This document shows positions 11,842 through 18,891 of a stretch of 24,214 nucleotides of DNA, in pieces (position 1 is the stretch's first letter; every line of letters starts with the position of its first letter). The notes beneath the pieces were generated by a model that ran no database searches, was not told where the DNA came from, and saw only the letters and a program-made list of their open reading frames with translations. This DNA comes from Candidatus Kaiserbacteria bacterium RIFCSPLOWO2_01_FULL_54_13. Its GTDB lineage: Bacteria; Patescibacteriota; Minisyncoccia; Phycocordibacterales; UBA2100. The translations under genes were made by a program, and so were the position numbers. The stretch spans positions 1 to 24,214 of the forward strand of contig MFLZ01000022.1 in assembly GCA_001781685.1 (NCBI GenBank), in the 5' to 3' direction.

Positions 11842-12573
11842 TTATCCCTTATTTGGTACTTGCCCGCCCACCAAAGCGTCGGTGGGAGGCTTGGTACTTG
11901 ATACTTTTTTCCCTTCAAGATATGCATCCGCGATTCCCTCGCACACAAGCCGCACACTCTTGACCGATGTATCGTTCGCAGGAATCGGATACTGAATGAG
12001 AGAAAAATCACAGTCAGAATTGGAGAGGCCGATCACGGGAATGCCAAGCTGGTTGGCCTCCTGCACAGCCGTATTTTCATGTCGCGTATCAACCACAAAA
12101 AGCGCGCCTGGAAGCTCTGTCATGGTAACGAGCCCGCCAAAGCGGCCCAAAAGCTCGTCGATTTCCCGGTCTATCAGGAGACGCTCGCGCTTAGTGTACT
12201 TTTCCAATTCGCCGCGCTCCCGCTCACCCATGAGCCTCTCAAGGCGATCAATACGCTTGCGGATGTTCTTGAAATTTGTGAGTGTGCCTCCGATCCATCG
12301 ACCAGCGACATGTGGCGCGCCCGCGCGAACCGCAGCGGCTCTCACGATTTCCGCCACCTCGTGCTTGCCGCCCACAAAGAGAACCTGCTTCCCCACGGTT
12401 GCGCGCGCAAACGCACGCGCCGCCTCGAGGCGCCGCCCTGTTTCCTCAAGATCAAAGAGGTCAGTGCGATCTTTCGTGCCAAAGAGATACGTCGAGGCGC
12501 TGGGGTGGCGGCGCGCGCGTGGAAGTGCAAAATGCGCCCCCGCATCAAATAAGGTTTGAATGTCTGCCGCCAT
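11842..12573 (-). CDS. rpsB: Small ribosomal subunit protein uS2
   Basis: A 243-residue uS2. Recognisable segments are the N-terminal LFDAGAHFALP, LFVGGKHEV in the first half, HVAGRWIGGTLTNFKNI, and the C-terminal domain GALFVVDTRHENTAVQEANQLGIPVIGLSNSDCD with IPANDTS. The ATG at 12573 (MAADIQTLFDAG) replaces a longer frame that would run into prfA. The C-terminal tail (KKVSSTKPPTDALVGG and beyond) is not conserved: it is encoded by a small repeat element with 10-bp direct repeats around a hairpin. A TAGTAT box lies 10 bases before the ATG. Confidence 0.94.
   Translation of the reverse strand: MAADIQTLFDAGAHFALPRARRHPSASTYLFGTKDRTDLFDLEETGRRLEAARAFARATVGKQVLFVGGKHEVAEIVRAAAVRAGAPHVAGRWIGGTLTNFKNIRKRIDRLERLMGERERGELEKYTKRERLLIDREIDELLGRFGGLVTMTELPGALFVVDTRHENTAVQEANQLGIPVIGLSNSDCDFSLIQYPIPANDTSVKSVRLVCEGIADAYLEGKKVSSTKPPTDALVGGQVPNKG
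11853..11900. repeat. Hairpin flanked by 10-bp direct repeats in the rpsB tail
   Basis: TTGGTACTTG occurs at 11853-11862 and 11891-11900. Between them, CCCACC pairs with GGTGGG. This looks like a small insertion with a target duplication that extended the rpsB coding tail. Confidence 0.6.
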
Positions 12574-12583
12574 AATCCCGAAG

Positions 12584-12589
12584 ATACTA
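12584..12589 (-). promoter_or_regulatory. -10 box of rpsB
   Basis: TAGTAT ends 10 bases before the ATG, in the 22-base gap after prfA. Confidence 0.4.
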
Positions 12590-12595
12590 ACAGAA

Positions 12596-13582
12596 TCACT
12601 CGTTTGTGGCAACGTTTTTTCCCTGCTCTCCCGCACTGAGTGTTGAGAGAATCTCCCCGATACTTCCGGCCATGATCTTTGGCACATTCGACCACGATTC
12701 CTTGACGCGATGATCGGTCACACGGTCCTGTGGGAAATTGTAGGTGCGGATCTTTTCGGATCGGTCGCCGGTGCCGATTTGTGCCTTCCGGTCGGCCGCA
12801 CGTTGCCTGTCCTCCTCTTCGTCTCTCATCTGCTGAAGCTTGCTTGCAAGAAGCTTCAGTGCCTTTTCACGGTTCTGCGCCTGAGAGCGCTCCGACGTGC
12901 AGCGCACATCAATGCCGGTAGGCTTGTGAATGATGCGCACTGCCGTCTCGACTTTGTTGACGTTCTGCCCGCCTGCTCCGCCGGCGCGCGACGTCTCGAC
13001 CGCGAGGTCAGCGGGATTGATATCTATCTTCGTGCGCTTATAGATGGGAAGAATAGCAACAGAAGCGGTAGAGGTATGGATGCGGCCTGCTTTCTCGGTA
13101 GCAGGCACGCGCTGGACACGATGTACTCCAGTCTCGTATCGGAGTTCGCGGTAGCAGTTCTCGCCCTTTATCTCAAACTGCGCCTCCTTGAAGCCGCCTA
13201 ATGTCGCGCGCGACTCAGAAAGAGTTTTCCGCGACCACCCGCGCGACTCCGCGTACTTGAGGTACATCTGCGCGAGCTCCTCAGCAAAAAGCGAGGCCTC
13301 CTCGCCGCCCACGCCTGCACGAATCTCGAGCACAATTTCATCAGGCCACTCGCGCTCCCCCTCTTTCCCCACTATTGCTTCTATTTTTTCGACGAGCGCG
13401 TCTTTCTGCGCCTCGATTTCATCGAACTCCTTCTGCGCAAGATCGTGCATCGAAGGATCTACCTCGACCAGTTCGCGCGCATCACGCTCTGCCCGCGACA
13501 GACGTTTCCACTCATCTACCAAATACGAAACACGCCTGTCGTCGGCGTAGTCTTCGGGATTAATGCGTTGACGTTCGGCCAT
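12596..13582 (-). CDS. prfA: Peptide chain release factor 1
   Basis: A 328-residue class I release factor that recognises UAA and UAG and triggers peptide release. The codon-reading tripeptide is PAT (VQRVPATEKAGRIHTS), typical of RF1 rather than the SPF of RF2. The catalytic GGQ is in RAGGAGGQNVNKVETAVR. The N-terminal helical domain and the central acidic EIRAGVGGEEASLFAEEL segment are intact. The ATG at 13582 (MAERQRINPEDY) was chosen because the longer frame would run through the palindrome at 13597-13638. A TATACT box ends 8 bases before this ATG. rpsB follows 22 bases downstream. Confidence 0.95.
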   Translation of the reverse strand: MAERQRINPEDYADDRRVSYLVDEWKRLSRAERDARELVEVDPSMHDLAQKEFDEIEAQKDALVEKIEAIVGKEGEREWPDEIVLEIRAGVGGEEASLFAEELAQMYLKYAESRGWSRKTLSESRATLGGFKEAQFEIKGENCYRELRYETGVHRVQRVPATEKAGRIHTSTASVAILPIYKRTKIDINPADLAVETSRAGGAGGQNVNKVETAVRIIHKPTGIDVRCTSERSQAQNREKALKLLASKLQQMRDEEEDRQRAADRKAQIGTGDRSEKIRTYNFPQDRVTDHRVKESWSNVPKIMAGSIGEILSTLSAGEQGKNVATNE

Positions 13583-13590
13583 GAGCCTAA

Positions 13591-13596
13591 AGTATA
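13591..13596 (-). promoter_or_regulatory. -10 box of prfA
   Basis: TATACT directly abuts the palindrome at 13597-13638 and ends 8 bases before the ATG. The -35 position would fall inside the palindrome, where no good hexamer is seen. Confidence 0.5.
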
Positions 13597-13638
13597 GCCC
13601 CTTACCACTTTTGGATGCTTCCAAAAGTGGTAAGGGGC
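13597..13638. repeat. Perfect 19-bp stem with CCCCTTACCACTT arm
   Basis: GCCCCTTACCACTTTTGGA pairs perfectly with 13620-13638 across the loop TGCT. The first 13 bases after the G equal the arm at 2855-2867. It lies between rpmE and prfA. Without a T-run it is a weak candidate terminator; a mobile palindrome is as likely. Confidence 0.85.
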
Positions 13639-13647
13639 GCAGAGTCG

Positions 13648-13929
13648 TTATTTACCTTTTTTTGCCTTCTTCGCTGGAGCTTTGGCCTTTGCTTGACGAG
13701 ATTTGAACCTCTCAACACGGCCTGCGGTGTCCACGATTGTTGACCGACCGGTATAAAAGGGATGCGACGCGCTCGAGATCTCCACGTTGAAAAGCGGATA
13801 CTCTTTGCCATCCTCCCACTTACCTTTCTTTGTGGCCGCTACCGTCGAGGCAATCAAAAAACGCTTCCCACTAGTGGAATCCTCAAAAATCACCTGCCGG
13901 TATTCCTTAGGGTGAATATCCTTTTTCAT
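13648..13929 (-). CDS. rpmE: Large ribosomal subunit protein bL31, zinc-free type
   Basis: A 93-residue bL31: MKKDIHPKEYRQVIFEDS, FLIASTVAAT, DGKEYPLFNVEISSASHPFYTG and VDTAGRVERFKSR. The Cys residues that bind zinc in type A L31 are absent, so it is the type B (C-minus) form. A basic tail (AKAPAKKAKKGK) extends it. bL31 bridges the central protuberance of the 50S and the head of the 30S. It lies upstream of prfA, the frequent bacterial order. No clear -10 is seen; the upstream region holds the hairpin at 13931-13975. Confidence 0.94.
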   Translation of the reverse strand: MKKDIHPKEYRQVIFEDSTSGKRFLIASTVAATKKGKWEDGKEYPLFNVEISSASHPFYTGRSTIVDTAGRVERFKSRQAKAKAPAKKAKKGK

Positions 13930-13930
13930 G

Positions 13931-13975
13931 TTTTAGATTTGCTTAGCGAGCGCAGCGAGCTTAGAAAATCTTAAA
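13931..13975. repeat. Imperfect hairpin upstream of rpmE
   Basis: TTTTAGATTT and AAATCTTAAA, then CTTAGC and GCTTAG, pair with a few mismatches around a loop. It would lie in the rpmE leader or promoter region. Confidence 0.35.
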
Positions 13976-14077
13976 CCCGCCTAAATTTTCGCTCGCGCGT
14001 CTTTATATCACAGCTTGAGAATATTTTCAATTACACTGAATACTTCAACTCCGTCCCAGTGCGAAAATTTGGGCGGG
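13976..14077. repeat. 102-bp element with 17-bp inverted ends
   Basis: 13976-13992 and 14061-14077 pair over 17 bases with one T.G. The interior is AT-rich with a palindrome at TTGAGAAT/ATTTTCAA. It overlaps the small frame 14008-14106 and resembles a miniature inverted-repeat element. Confidence 0.5.
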
Positions 14078-14106
14078 TCCAAGAAGGAGATATTCGCTAC
14101 GCTCAT
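14008..14106 (-). CDS. Possible 32-residue small protein
   Basis: The frame starts with an ATG that overlaps the transglycosylase TGA (ATGA) and runs 32 codons to TGA: MSVANISFLDPPKFSHWDG, then VEVFSVIENILKL. The coupling to the upstream stop and a normal amino-acid mix favour translation. Against it, most of the frame lies within the 102-bp inverted-repeat element at 13976-14077, so it may be repeat sequence that happens to be open. I do not recognise a family. Confidence 0.3.
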   Translation of the reverse strand: MSVANISFLDPPKFSHWDGVEVFSVIENILKL

Positions 14107-15407
14107 TTCCCTTCCAAAATATCGATGTCGCGCTGGTACTCGTCGGCAAAGCTCATCACGTCGTCGCCGTAGAACGCATACGCTGCCCTTTTTGCATTGG
14201 TCCACCCGGCAAAGTAGCGCAAGGCCGCGAGGCGCTCCGCCCCGCGCTCTCTTGTGTCCGCACCGTTATCAGCCATAAGAATCGCCGTAGCAAAAATAGC
14301 GGTGCGCGGTGTCCACGGACTTGGGGGATTTTCTCCTGTCGAGCGCGCGATGCGATCTTTGTACCGCACCCATGTCGAGGGAATGAACTGCGCCGGCCCC
14401 ATCGCACCTCCCCAGCCGTACGAAGGTTTCTTCGAGACGGGCATCGAATTCGGATCAACTCCGAGCTCGGCGCAAATCTGCGCGAAAAGCGGCTGATCCC
14501 GCGTGGGATGCATGTCGACTTTCCAGTTGCCCGTGCCGACGTTCTCTCCCAAATTCGTCTCCTCGCGGAGTATTGCGAGAATGAGGGCGGGCCGGACCCC
14601 TGTCGCTAAGGAAGCCTCCTTCGCGTAGTTGTACGCAGTCCCGAAGGGAATTGCCTTCGAGTCGCGAAGTTCGAAGAGGGCCGACCTAATCACGGCGGCT
14701 TGATGTTCCCGCTCCGCTATCAATTGCTGGTAAATCTTTTCCTGCCCCTTTGTCGCGGTAAGAATTTGCTGCTTCTCCTTTTCACGCTTCTCAATCGCCT
14801 GCTTTTCCAACACCTGGATGCGCCGCAGTTGCTCTTCCTCACTCTGACGCCCTTCGAGTGCCTGCTTGCGCACCGAAAGGTCCGCGCGCAGTACCGCCAT
14901 CTCGTCGAACGAGTGGTCGAGTTCCCTCTGGAGCGTCTCAAACGCATCAACGTCTTCAAAAAAATCAGTGAGCGAGCCGGAGAGGACGAGCTCCACGAGC
15001 GACACGTCGTCTATCTCGCGTGTGCGTCGGATGAGTTGCGCGAGCGAGGCTTCGCTGCGCGATACCTTTTTGTCTACCTCTCCGATCGCCGTTTTCTTCT
15101 CGCCGATGTCGTTGTGCAACTTTGAGATCGTGAGGTCGCGGTGCTTGATCTGCTTCTGCGCAACGGCAATCTGACCGTCGAGAATCGCGATATCCCGCTC
15201 CAAGGACGTGCGCTCCTTCTGCTTTTCTGAGAGAACACCGCGCTTTTCAACAATGTCGCGCTCGATCGTGACAAGCTCTTGCTCCAAGCGTGCGCGTCGC
15301 TCTTCCAGCGTCTCCGCTCCCGCAAAAACCGGGCTAAGGAGAGCAACTGTCCCACTCGTCATACACAGCAACACAAACAACACTCCGAATGAATTTCGGA
15401 CGGACAT
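14103..15407 (-). CDS. Exported coiled-coil lytic transglycosylase
   Basis: A 434-residue cell-wall enzyme. Residues 1-31 are a signal peptide or anchor (FGVLFVLLCMTSGTVALL...AGA). Residues 33 to about 245 are long Glu/Lys/Arg-rich coiled coils, like those of PcsB- or EnvC-type division hydrolases. From about 255 comes a lysozyme-like domain: ATGVRPALILAILREETNLG with the probable catalytic Glu, YGWGGAMGPAQFIPSTW, and ending YFAGWTNAKRAAYAFYGDDV. The GGAMGPAQFIPSTW signature resembles MltB-type (GH103) transglycosylases, which cleave the MurNAc-GlcNAc bond. The ATG at 15407 is 7 bases after a TGG-TATACT extended -10. The coils may regulate or localise the enzyme at septa (inference). Confidence 0.85.
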   Translation of the reverse strand: MSVRNSFGVLFVLLCMTSGTVALLSPVFAGAETLEERRARLEQELVTIERDIVEKRGVLSEKQKERTSLERDIAILDGQIAVAQKQIKHRDLTISKLHNDIGEKKTAIGEVDKKVSRSEASLAQLIRRTREIDDVSLVELVLSGSLTDFFEDVDAFETLQRELDHSFDEMAVLRADLSVRKQALEGRQSEEEQLRRIQVLEKQAIEKREKEKQQILTATKGQEKIYQQLIAEREHQAAVIRSALFELRDSKAIPFGTAYNYAKEASLATGVRPALILAILREETNLGENVGTGNWKVDMHPTRDQPLFAQICAELGVDPNSMPVSKKPSYGWGGAMGPAQFIPSTWVRYKDRIARSTGENPPSPWTPRTAIFATAILMADNGADTRERGAERLAALRYFAGWTNAKRAAYAFYGDDVMSFADEYQRDIDILEGK

Positions 15408-15414
15408 TCCAAAA

Positions 15415-15420
15415 AGTATA
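15415..15420 (-). promoter_or_regulatory. -10 box of the transglycosylase gene
   Basis: TATACT with upstream TGG (extended -10) ends 7 bases before the ATG: a leaderless start. Confidence 0.5.
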
Positions 15421-15459
15421 CCAGAGCCGCGCGTGGCCCTCGCATTGCATGAAATAATA

Positions 15460-16155
15460 TTACTTACTTCCCGCTTCCTTTTTCGATTCCTGCTTTTTCT
15501 CGGTCTTCTTTTCCCCGGGAGCCTCCGCTGCCTTGCCTTCGACGACGGCACCCTCCACCTTCTCTTCGCCGATGATGACTGTTTCCGGCGCCGGTGCGAC
15601 TTCTGCCACCTCTTCCTTGAACTCCTTGACCGAGGCGATAATCTCGCTCCCATGCGTAATCAAGGTCGCGCTCGGCGGGAGCTTGATATCTCGCACAATT
15701 ATGTGATCACCCACATTCGTTAAGCTAGAGAGGTCCACCGAGAGGCTGCGCGGAAGCTCCTGAGGCGTAACTTCTATTTCGACTTCATGGAGAACTTTGA
15801 CCACGATATGGCCGGCTTTCTCCGCGGGCGCCTGCCCCTCGAACTCAAGGGGGATTTTGATTTTCACTTTTTTGCCTTTTTCGAGTACATAAAAATCCAC
15901 GTGGAGAAGCTTCCCTGTCACAGGATGGAACTGCGCATCGTGAATCAGTGTGTCTTTGTCTTCTCCCACCCCCTTCAAGGTGATGACCGTCGTCTCGCCC
16001 GCCTCCTTCCAGAGATGCTCGAGCTTCAGGGCATCAATGGCTATCGAGGTTGCCTTATCCTTAGGACCATAAAATACCGCAGGAACGGCGCCCTGCTTCC
16101 GCAGTGCATCTGCAGATTCCTTCGCGTCGCGTGCCTTGACTTCAAGGGCTAACAT
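15460..16155 (-). CDS. rplY: Large ribosomal subunit protein bL25, CTC type
   Basis: A 231-residue bL25 of the long (CTC/TL5) type, which binds 5S rRNA. The N-terminal 5S-binding barrel (LALEVKARDAKESADALRKQGAVPAVFYG) runs to about residue 92, with LHVDFYVLEKGKKVKIKIPLEFEG linking to the C-terminal beta domain (ITPQELP-like segment EVTPQELPRSLSVDLSSL). A Glu/Lys/Ala-rich tail follows from about 185. ATG at 16155 was preferred to a TTG three codons earlier; a TAGTAT box lies 10 bases upstream. Confidence 0.93.
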   Translation of the reverse strand: MLALEVKARDAKESADALRKQGAVPAVFYGPKDKATSIAIDALKLEHLWKEAGETTVITLKGVGEDKDTLIHDAQFHPVTGKLLHVDFYVLEKGKKVKIKIPLEFEGQAPAEKAGHIVVKVLHEVEIEVTPQELPRSLSVDLSSLTNVGDHIIVRDIKLPPSATLITHGSEIIASVKEFKEEVAEVAPAPETVIIGEEKVEGAVVEGKAAEAPGEKKTEKKQESKKEAGSK

Positions 16156-16165
16156 GGACAACAAA

Positions 16166-16171
16166 ATACTA
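16166..16171 (-). promoter_or_regulatory. -10 box of rplY
   Basis: TAGTAT ends 10 bases before the ATG. Confidence 0.4.
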
Positions 16172-16214
16172 GGTCAGAGGGCAAAAGTCAAAAGGATGCA
16201 AGAAACAAAGTCAT

Positions 16215-16628
16215 TCAATCCTCTGGAGCTGTTCTTACCTCAAAAACGGCGAACAGACCTATCCGCGCTCGATGCCCTAGGTCATTCCATACAAACTGAA
16301 CCTTATCAGGCTCGAATCCTTCGACCTTCAATCGGGCGAGCAAAGCATCAAAAGCATCTCCCGCCTCTTTTTGCGTACTCGGCGCGAGAAATTGGATTTC
16401 AACAGCATCACGCTCTGGGTCTTTTGCTGCTGCGAGAAGTATCAACTTGAGATCGTCGACGGTCCACTGATGCGGCGGTTGAGTCCACTCAACAGTGAGA
16501 ATATTGTCTAGGCGACCTTCACCTAATTTTGCGAGTGTTTTCGGCGTGCGAAAACTATCTCGCAATTTTCGAAATTCAGCACCAAAACCGGCTCCGCGCA
16601 ACACCTCTTCCATTGCGGCTGCAGTCAT
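16215..16628 (-). CDS. Hypothetical protein
   Basis: A 137-residue soluble protein of no family I recognise. It begins MTAAAMEEVLRGAGFGAEF and has the features of a compact alpha/beta domain: two N-terminal helices, the strand NILTVEW, the helix WTVDDLKLILLAAAKDPE, the strand VEIQFLAPS, a helix and a C-terminal strand pair (FVWNDLGHRARIGLFAVFEVR). No signal peptide, no metal-binding cluster and no catalytic motif is evident. It is divergent from the PfkB kinase with 31 bases between the start codons. rplY lies 59 bases downstream on the same strand. Confidence 0.6.
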   Translation of the reverse strand: MTAAAMEEVLRGAGFGAEFRKLRDSFRTPKTLAKLGEGRLDNILTVEWTQPPHQWTVDDLKLILLAAAKDPERDAVEIQFLAPSTQKEAGDAFDALLARLKVEGFEPDKVQFVWNDLGHRARIGLFAVFEVRTAPED

Positions 16629-16646
16629 ATCGCTTCAAAGGAATGA

Positions 16647-16652
16647 TATAGT
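16647..16652 (+). promoter_or_regulatory. -10 box of the PfkB kinase gene
   Basis: TATAGT with upstream TGA (extended -10) ends 7 bases before the ATG. Confidence 0.5.
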
Positions 16653-16659
16653 ATTTACC

Positions 16660-17655
16660 ATGGTAAGAGCAATAGATGTGCTTGCGATCGGCGACACGAC
16701 AATCGATGCCTTTATCAAACTCAAGGAGGCGACGAAAACATGCGATGTGCATGGCGAACACTGCCAGCTGTGCGTAAAGTATGCCGATAAGATCCCGTAC
16801 GAATCCGTCGAGGTGCTTCCTGGCGTGGGCAATGCCGCAAACGCCGCCGTCGCGTGCGCGCGCATAGGCCTCAAGAGCGCGCTACGCGCCTATGTGGGCG
16901 ACGATCAATATGCCAGCGACTGCATCGAATGGTTCAACAAAAACAGCGTTGACACCTCGCTCATCGTCCGAGAAAAAGGCTCGAAGACCAACTACCACTA
17001 CGTGCTTTGGTACGATGTCGACCGCACCATCCTCATCAAGCACGAGGAGTACCACTACGCGATGCCAGAGCTTCCCCTCGAGCCGAAGTGGATATACCTC
17101 TCCTCGATGTCTGATAATTCCCTTCCCTATCACCAGGAAATCGGCCGCTACCTTCTCGCGCATCCGAACGTCAAAGTTGCCTTCCAGCCCGGCACATTTC
17201 AGATGAAACTTGGAGTGGACACGCTCAAAGATATCTACTCGCGCACCGAGATCTTCTTCTGCAACAAAGAAGAAGCGCAGAGAATTCTCAAGATCGAGGA
17301 GCGCGACGAGAAAAAACTTCTCGCGGGCATCCGAAGCCTTGGCCCCAAGATTGCCGTTGTCACCGACGGACGCAATGGTCTTTCTGCGATGGACGGCACG
17401 AGTATCTTCCACATCCCGATGTATCCCGACCCGAAGCCCCCATTTGAGCGCACCGGCGCAGGTGACGCGACCGCTTCGACAACTGTCGCGTTTCTCGCAC
17501 TCGACATGCCACTTCCGGAAGCTCTCATGCGCGGGCTCATCAATTCAATGTCGGTCGTTCAAGAAGTCGGCGCGCAAAAAGGCTTGCTTCCGCGCGAAAA
17601 AATTGAAGAGTGGTACGCAAAACGCCCTGTGGATTTCCAAGCAGCGGCGTTATGA
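16660..17655 (+). CDS. PfkB-family sugar or nucleoside kinase with a Cys/His cluster
   Basis: A 331-residue ribokinase/PfkB-fold kinase that transfers ATP phosphate to a sugar or nucleoside hydroxyl. The first strand is DVLAIGDTTIDAFI. The substrate-lid region carries PGVGNAANAAVACARIGL, and the C-terminal signature is FERTGAGDATAST with catalytic Asp269. Near the N-terminus, residues 28-38 read CDVHGEHCQLC, a Cys/His cluster not typical of classical ribokinases and possibly metal-binding. The ATG at 16660 was chosen over an in-frame upstream start because the TATAGT box ends 7 bases before it. It is one of two plus-strand genes; its stop overlaps the convergent lysozyme-like gene by 6 bases. 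Substrate unknown. Confidence 0.85.
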   Translation: MVRAIDVLAIGDTTIDAFIKLKEATKTCDVHGEHCQLCVKYADKIPYESVEVLPGVGNAANAAVACARIGLKSALRAYVGDDQYASDCIEWFNKNSVDTSLIVREKGSKTNYHYVLWYDVDRTILIKHEEYHYAMPELPLEPKWIYLSSMSDNSLPYHQEIGRYLLAHPNVKVAFQPGTFQMKLGVDTLKDIYSRTEIFFCNKEEAQRILKIEERDEKKLLAGIRSLGPKIAVVTDGRNGLSAMDGTSIFHIPMYPDPKPPFERTGAGDATASTTVAFLALDMPLPEALMRGLINSMSVVQEVGAQKGLLPREKIEEWYAKRPVDFQAAAL

Positions 17656-18891
17656 CCTCAGAAGCGTCCGGTAGTTGGCGCGCGTCTTTCGCGCATACTT
17701 CCAGACGATGCCGCCTGCCCGCACATGCTCAAGGTAATCTGCACCAGTGCCAAGTTTGATTGGTGGATGCTTTTCTGCCTTGGTCTTTTCTTCCTTCTTA
17801 CCTTCCTTCTTGGCAAGAGATATTTTCCGTTTCGGACGTGGGTCGCGGCCAAGAAAAGCGATGAGATAATTGCGGAAATTCCGGACCGCGATCGCAGGCA
17901 GATTGTGAGCCGTTGCAACAAATTCCACTAGTGAAGGTCGCAGGTCGACCGCGCGACCGAGAAGAGTCTTTTTGTCCTCGGGGGCAATTTTGCGCACAAG
18001 CTGCGCAAGGTTGAAAATGGCAAATAGATAGGCGGCCTTGTGGTGATCGTCGCCCCGTAACTTCGCAACGCTCCCAGGAATACGCAGCTTGACGGGAAGG
18101 TACTGATTCACTCGCGACGCGCCTCTCCGTTCACTACCGGTGTCGAAAACTGCATACTCTGTAAATTGATACGGCCCAACTGATGTTTTGTCATCGCCAA
18201 TAGACGGAATGCTCTCAAGGTACTCGCGGCCGCCGACACGCAGTAGGAAATCAAGCATCTCCCGATTAAGTGCGCCATCAGTGCCCGGCATGAGTTCCGT
18301 GAGAACGTATGCCAGTAGTGCCGTGCCATCGATTTGACGCTCAAATTCGCGCAAGAGCTTAAGGTCGAGATCGGATAGATTGAAATGGTTAGATACGCCA
18401 TTCCAATCAAGCGATCGGCGCGATACGTCGACGGAGCTTTGTCCACGATCGCGGAACTCGCGCCACCCGATTTTCTCGGCTCTTTTCTGATCGTACGATT
18501 CAATTAGCGTCCGCCGTGTCTCTTCAACAACAGCCGTCTCGCCGTATCGCTTCTTTTTCTCCTCCCACAAATGGGGCAACTGCGCCGTAGGAAAATCAGC
18601 ACGAATCTTATCCGGAACTAGACCAGCAATGCCGGTATAGTGTGTGAAAAGATCGTTCAGAACTCTTCCTCGCAGCGAGGCAGGAACGTCGATCATCTGG
18701 ACGCGCTCGAGCTTTTTGTCCTCGGGAGTCAGCGTGCCTCGGCCACGTTGGTCAGTCTTCGGTTTCTCGCCTGACTCATCCCGTCTGAGAGCAAGTATGC
18801 CTGCCGCTGCTCCCGCAGCTACCAACGTGCTTTTACCGATGATTCCGAGCGCCCTGCGACGAGAAATGTTTTTTCCATCCTCAACACTCAT
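17650..18891 (-). CDS. Tat-type exported lysozyme-like protein
   Basis: A 413-residue protein. The N-terminus has a twin-arginine-like signal (NISRRRALGIIGKSTLVAAG) with a hydrophobic stretch at residues 20-38, then a charged region. Residues 190-300 include LLAYVLTELMPGTDGALNREM and IPSIGDDKTSVGPYQFTEYA. The TE followed by SxGPYQF recalls lysozyme-like and transglycosylase folds, in which Glu is catalytic and GPxQF lines the active site. The C-terminus is Lys-rich, then YARKTRANYRTLL. The start overlaps the tktC stop (ATGA), yet a TACAAT box ends 6 bases before the same ATG, so it may be both coupled and separately transcribed. Peptidoglycan cleavage is inference; the family name is not certain. 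Confidence 0.65.
   Translation of the reverse strand: MSVEDGKNISRRRALGIIGKSTLVAAGAAAGILALRRDESGEKPKTDQRGRGTLTPEDKKLERVQMIDVPASLRGRVLNDLFTHYTGIAGLVPDKIRADFPTAQLPHLWEEKKKRYGETAVVEETRRTLIESYDQKRAEKIGWREFRDRGQSSVDVSRRSLDWNGVSNHFNLSDLDLKLLREFERQIDGTALLAYVLTELMPGTDGALNREMLDFLLRVGGREYLESIPSIGDDKTSVGPYQFTEYAVFDTGSERRGASRVNQYLPVKLRIPGSVAKLRGDDHHKAAYLFAIFNLAQLVRKIAPEDKKTLLGRAVDLRPSLVEFVATAHNLPAIAVRNFRNYLIAFLGRDPRPKRKISLAKKEGKKEEKTKAEKHPPIKLGTGADYLEHVRAGGIVWKYARKTRANYRTLLRS

Noticed and set aside
15408..15653. Arg/Lys-rich upstream extension of the transglycosylase
   Set aside because: It is a shadow of the rplY tail. The ATG at 15407 starts a proper signal peptide and lies 7 bases after TATACT.
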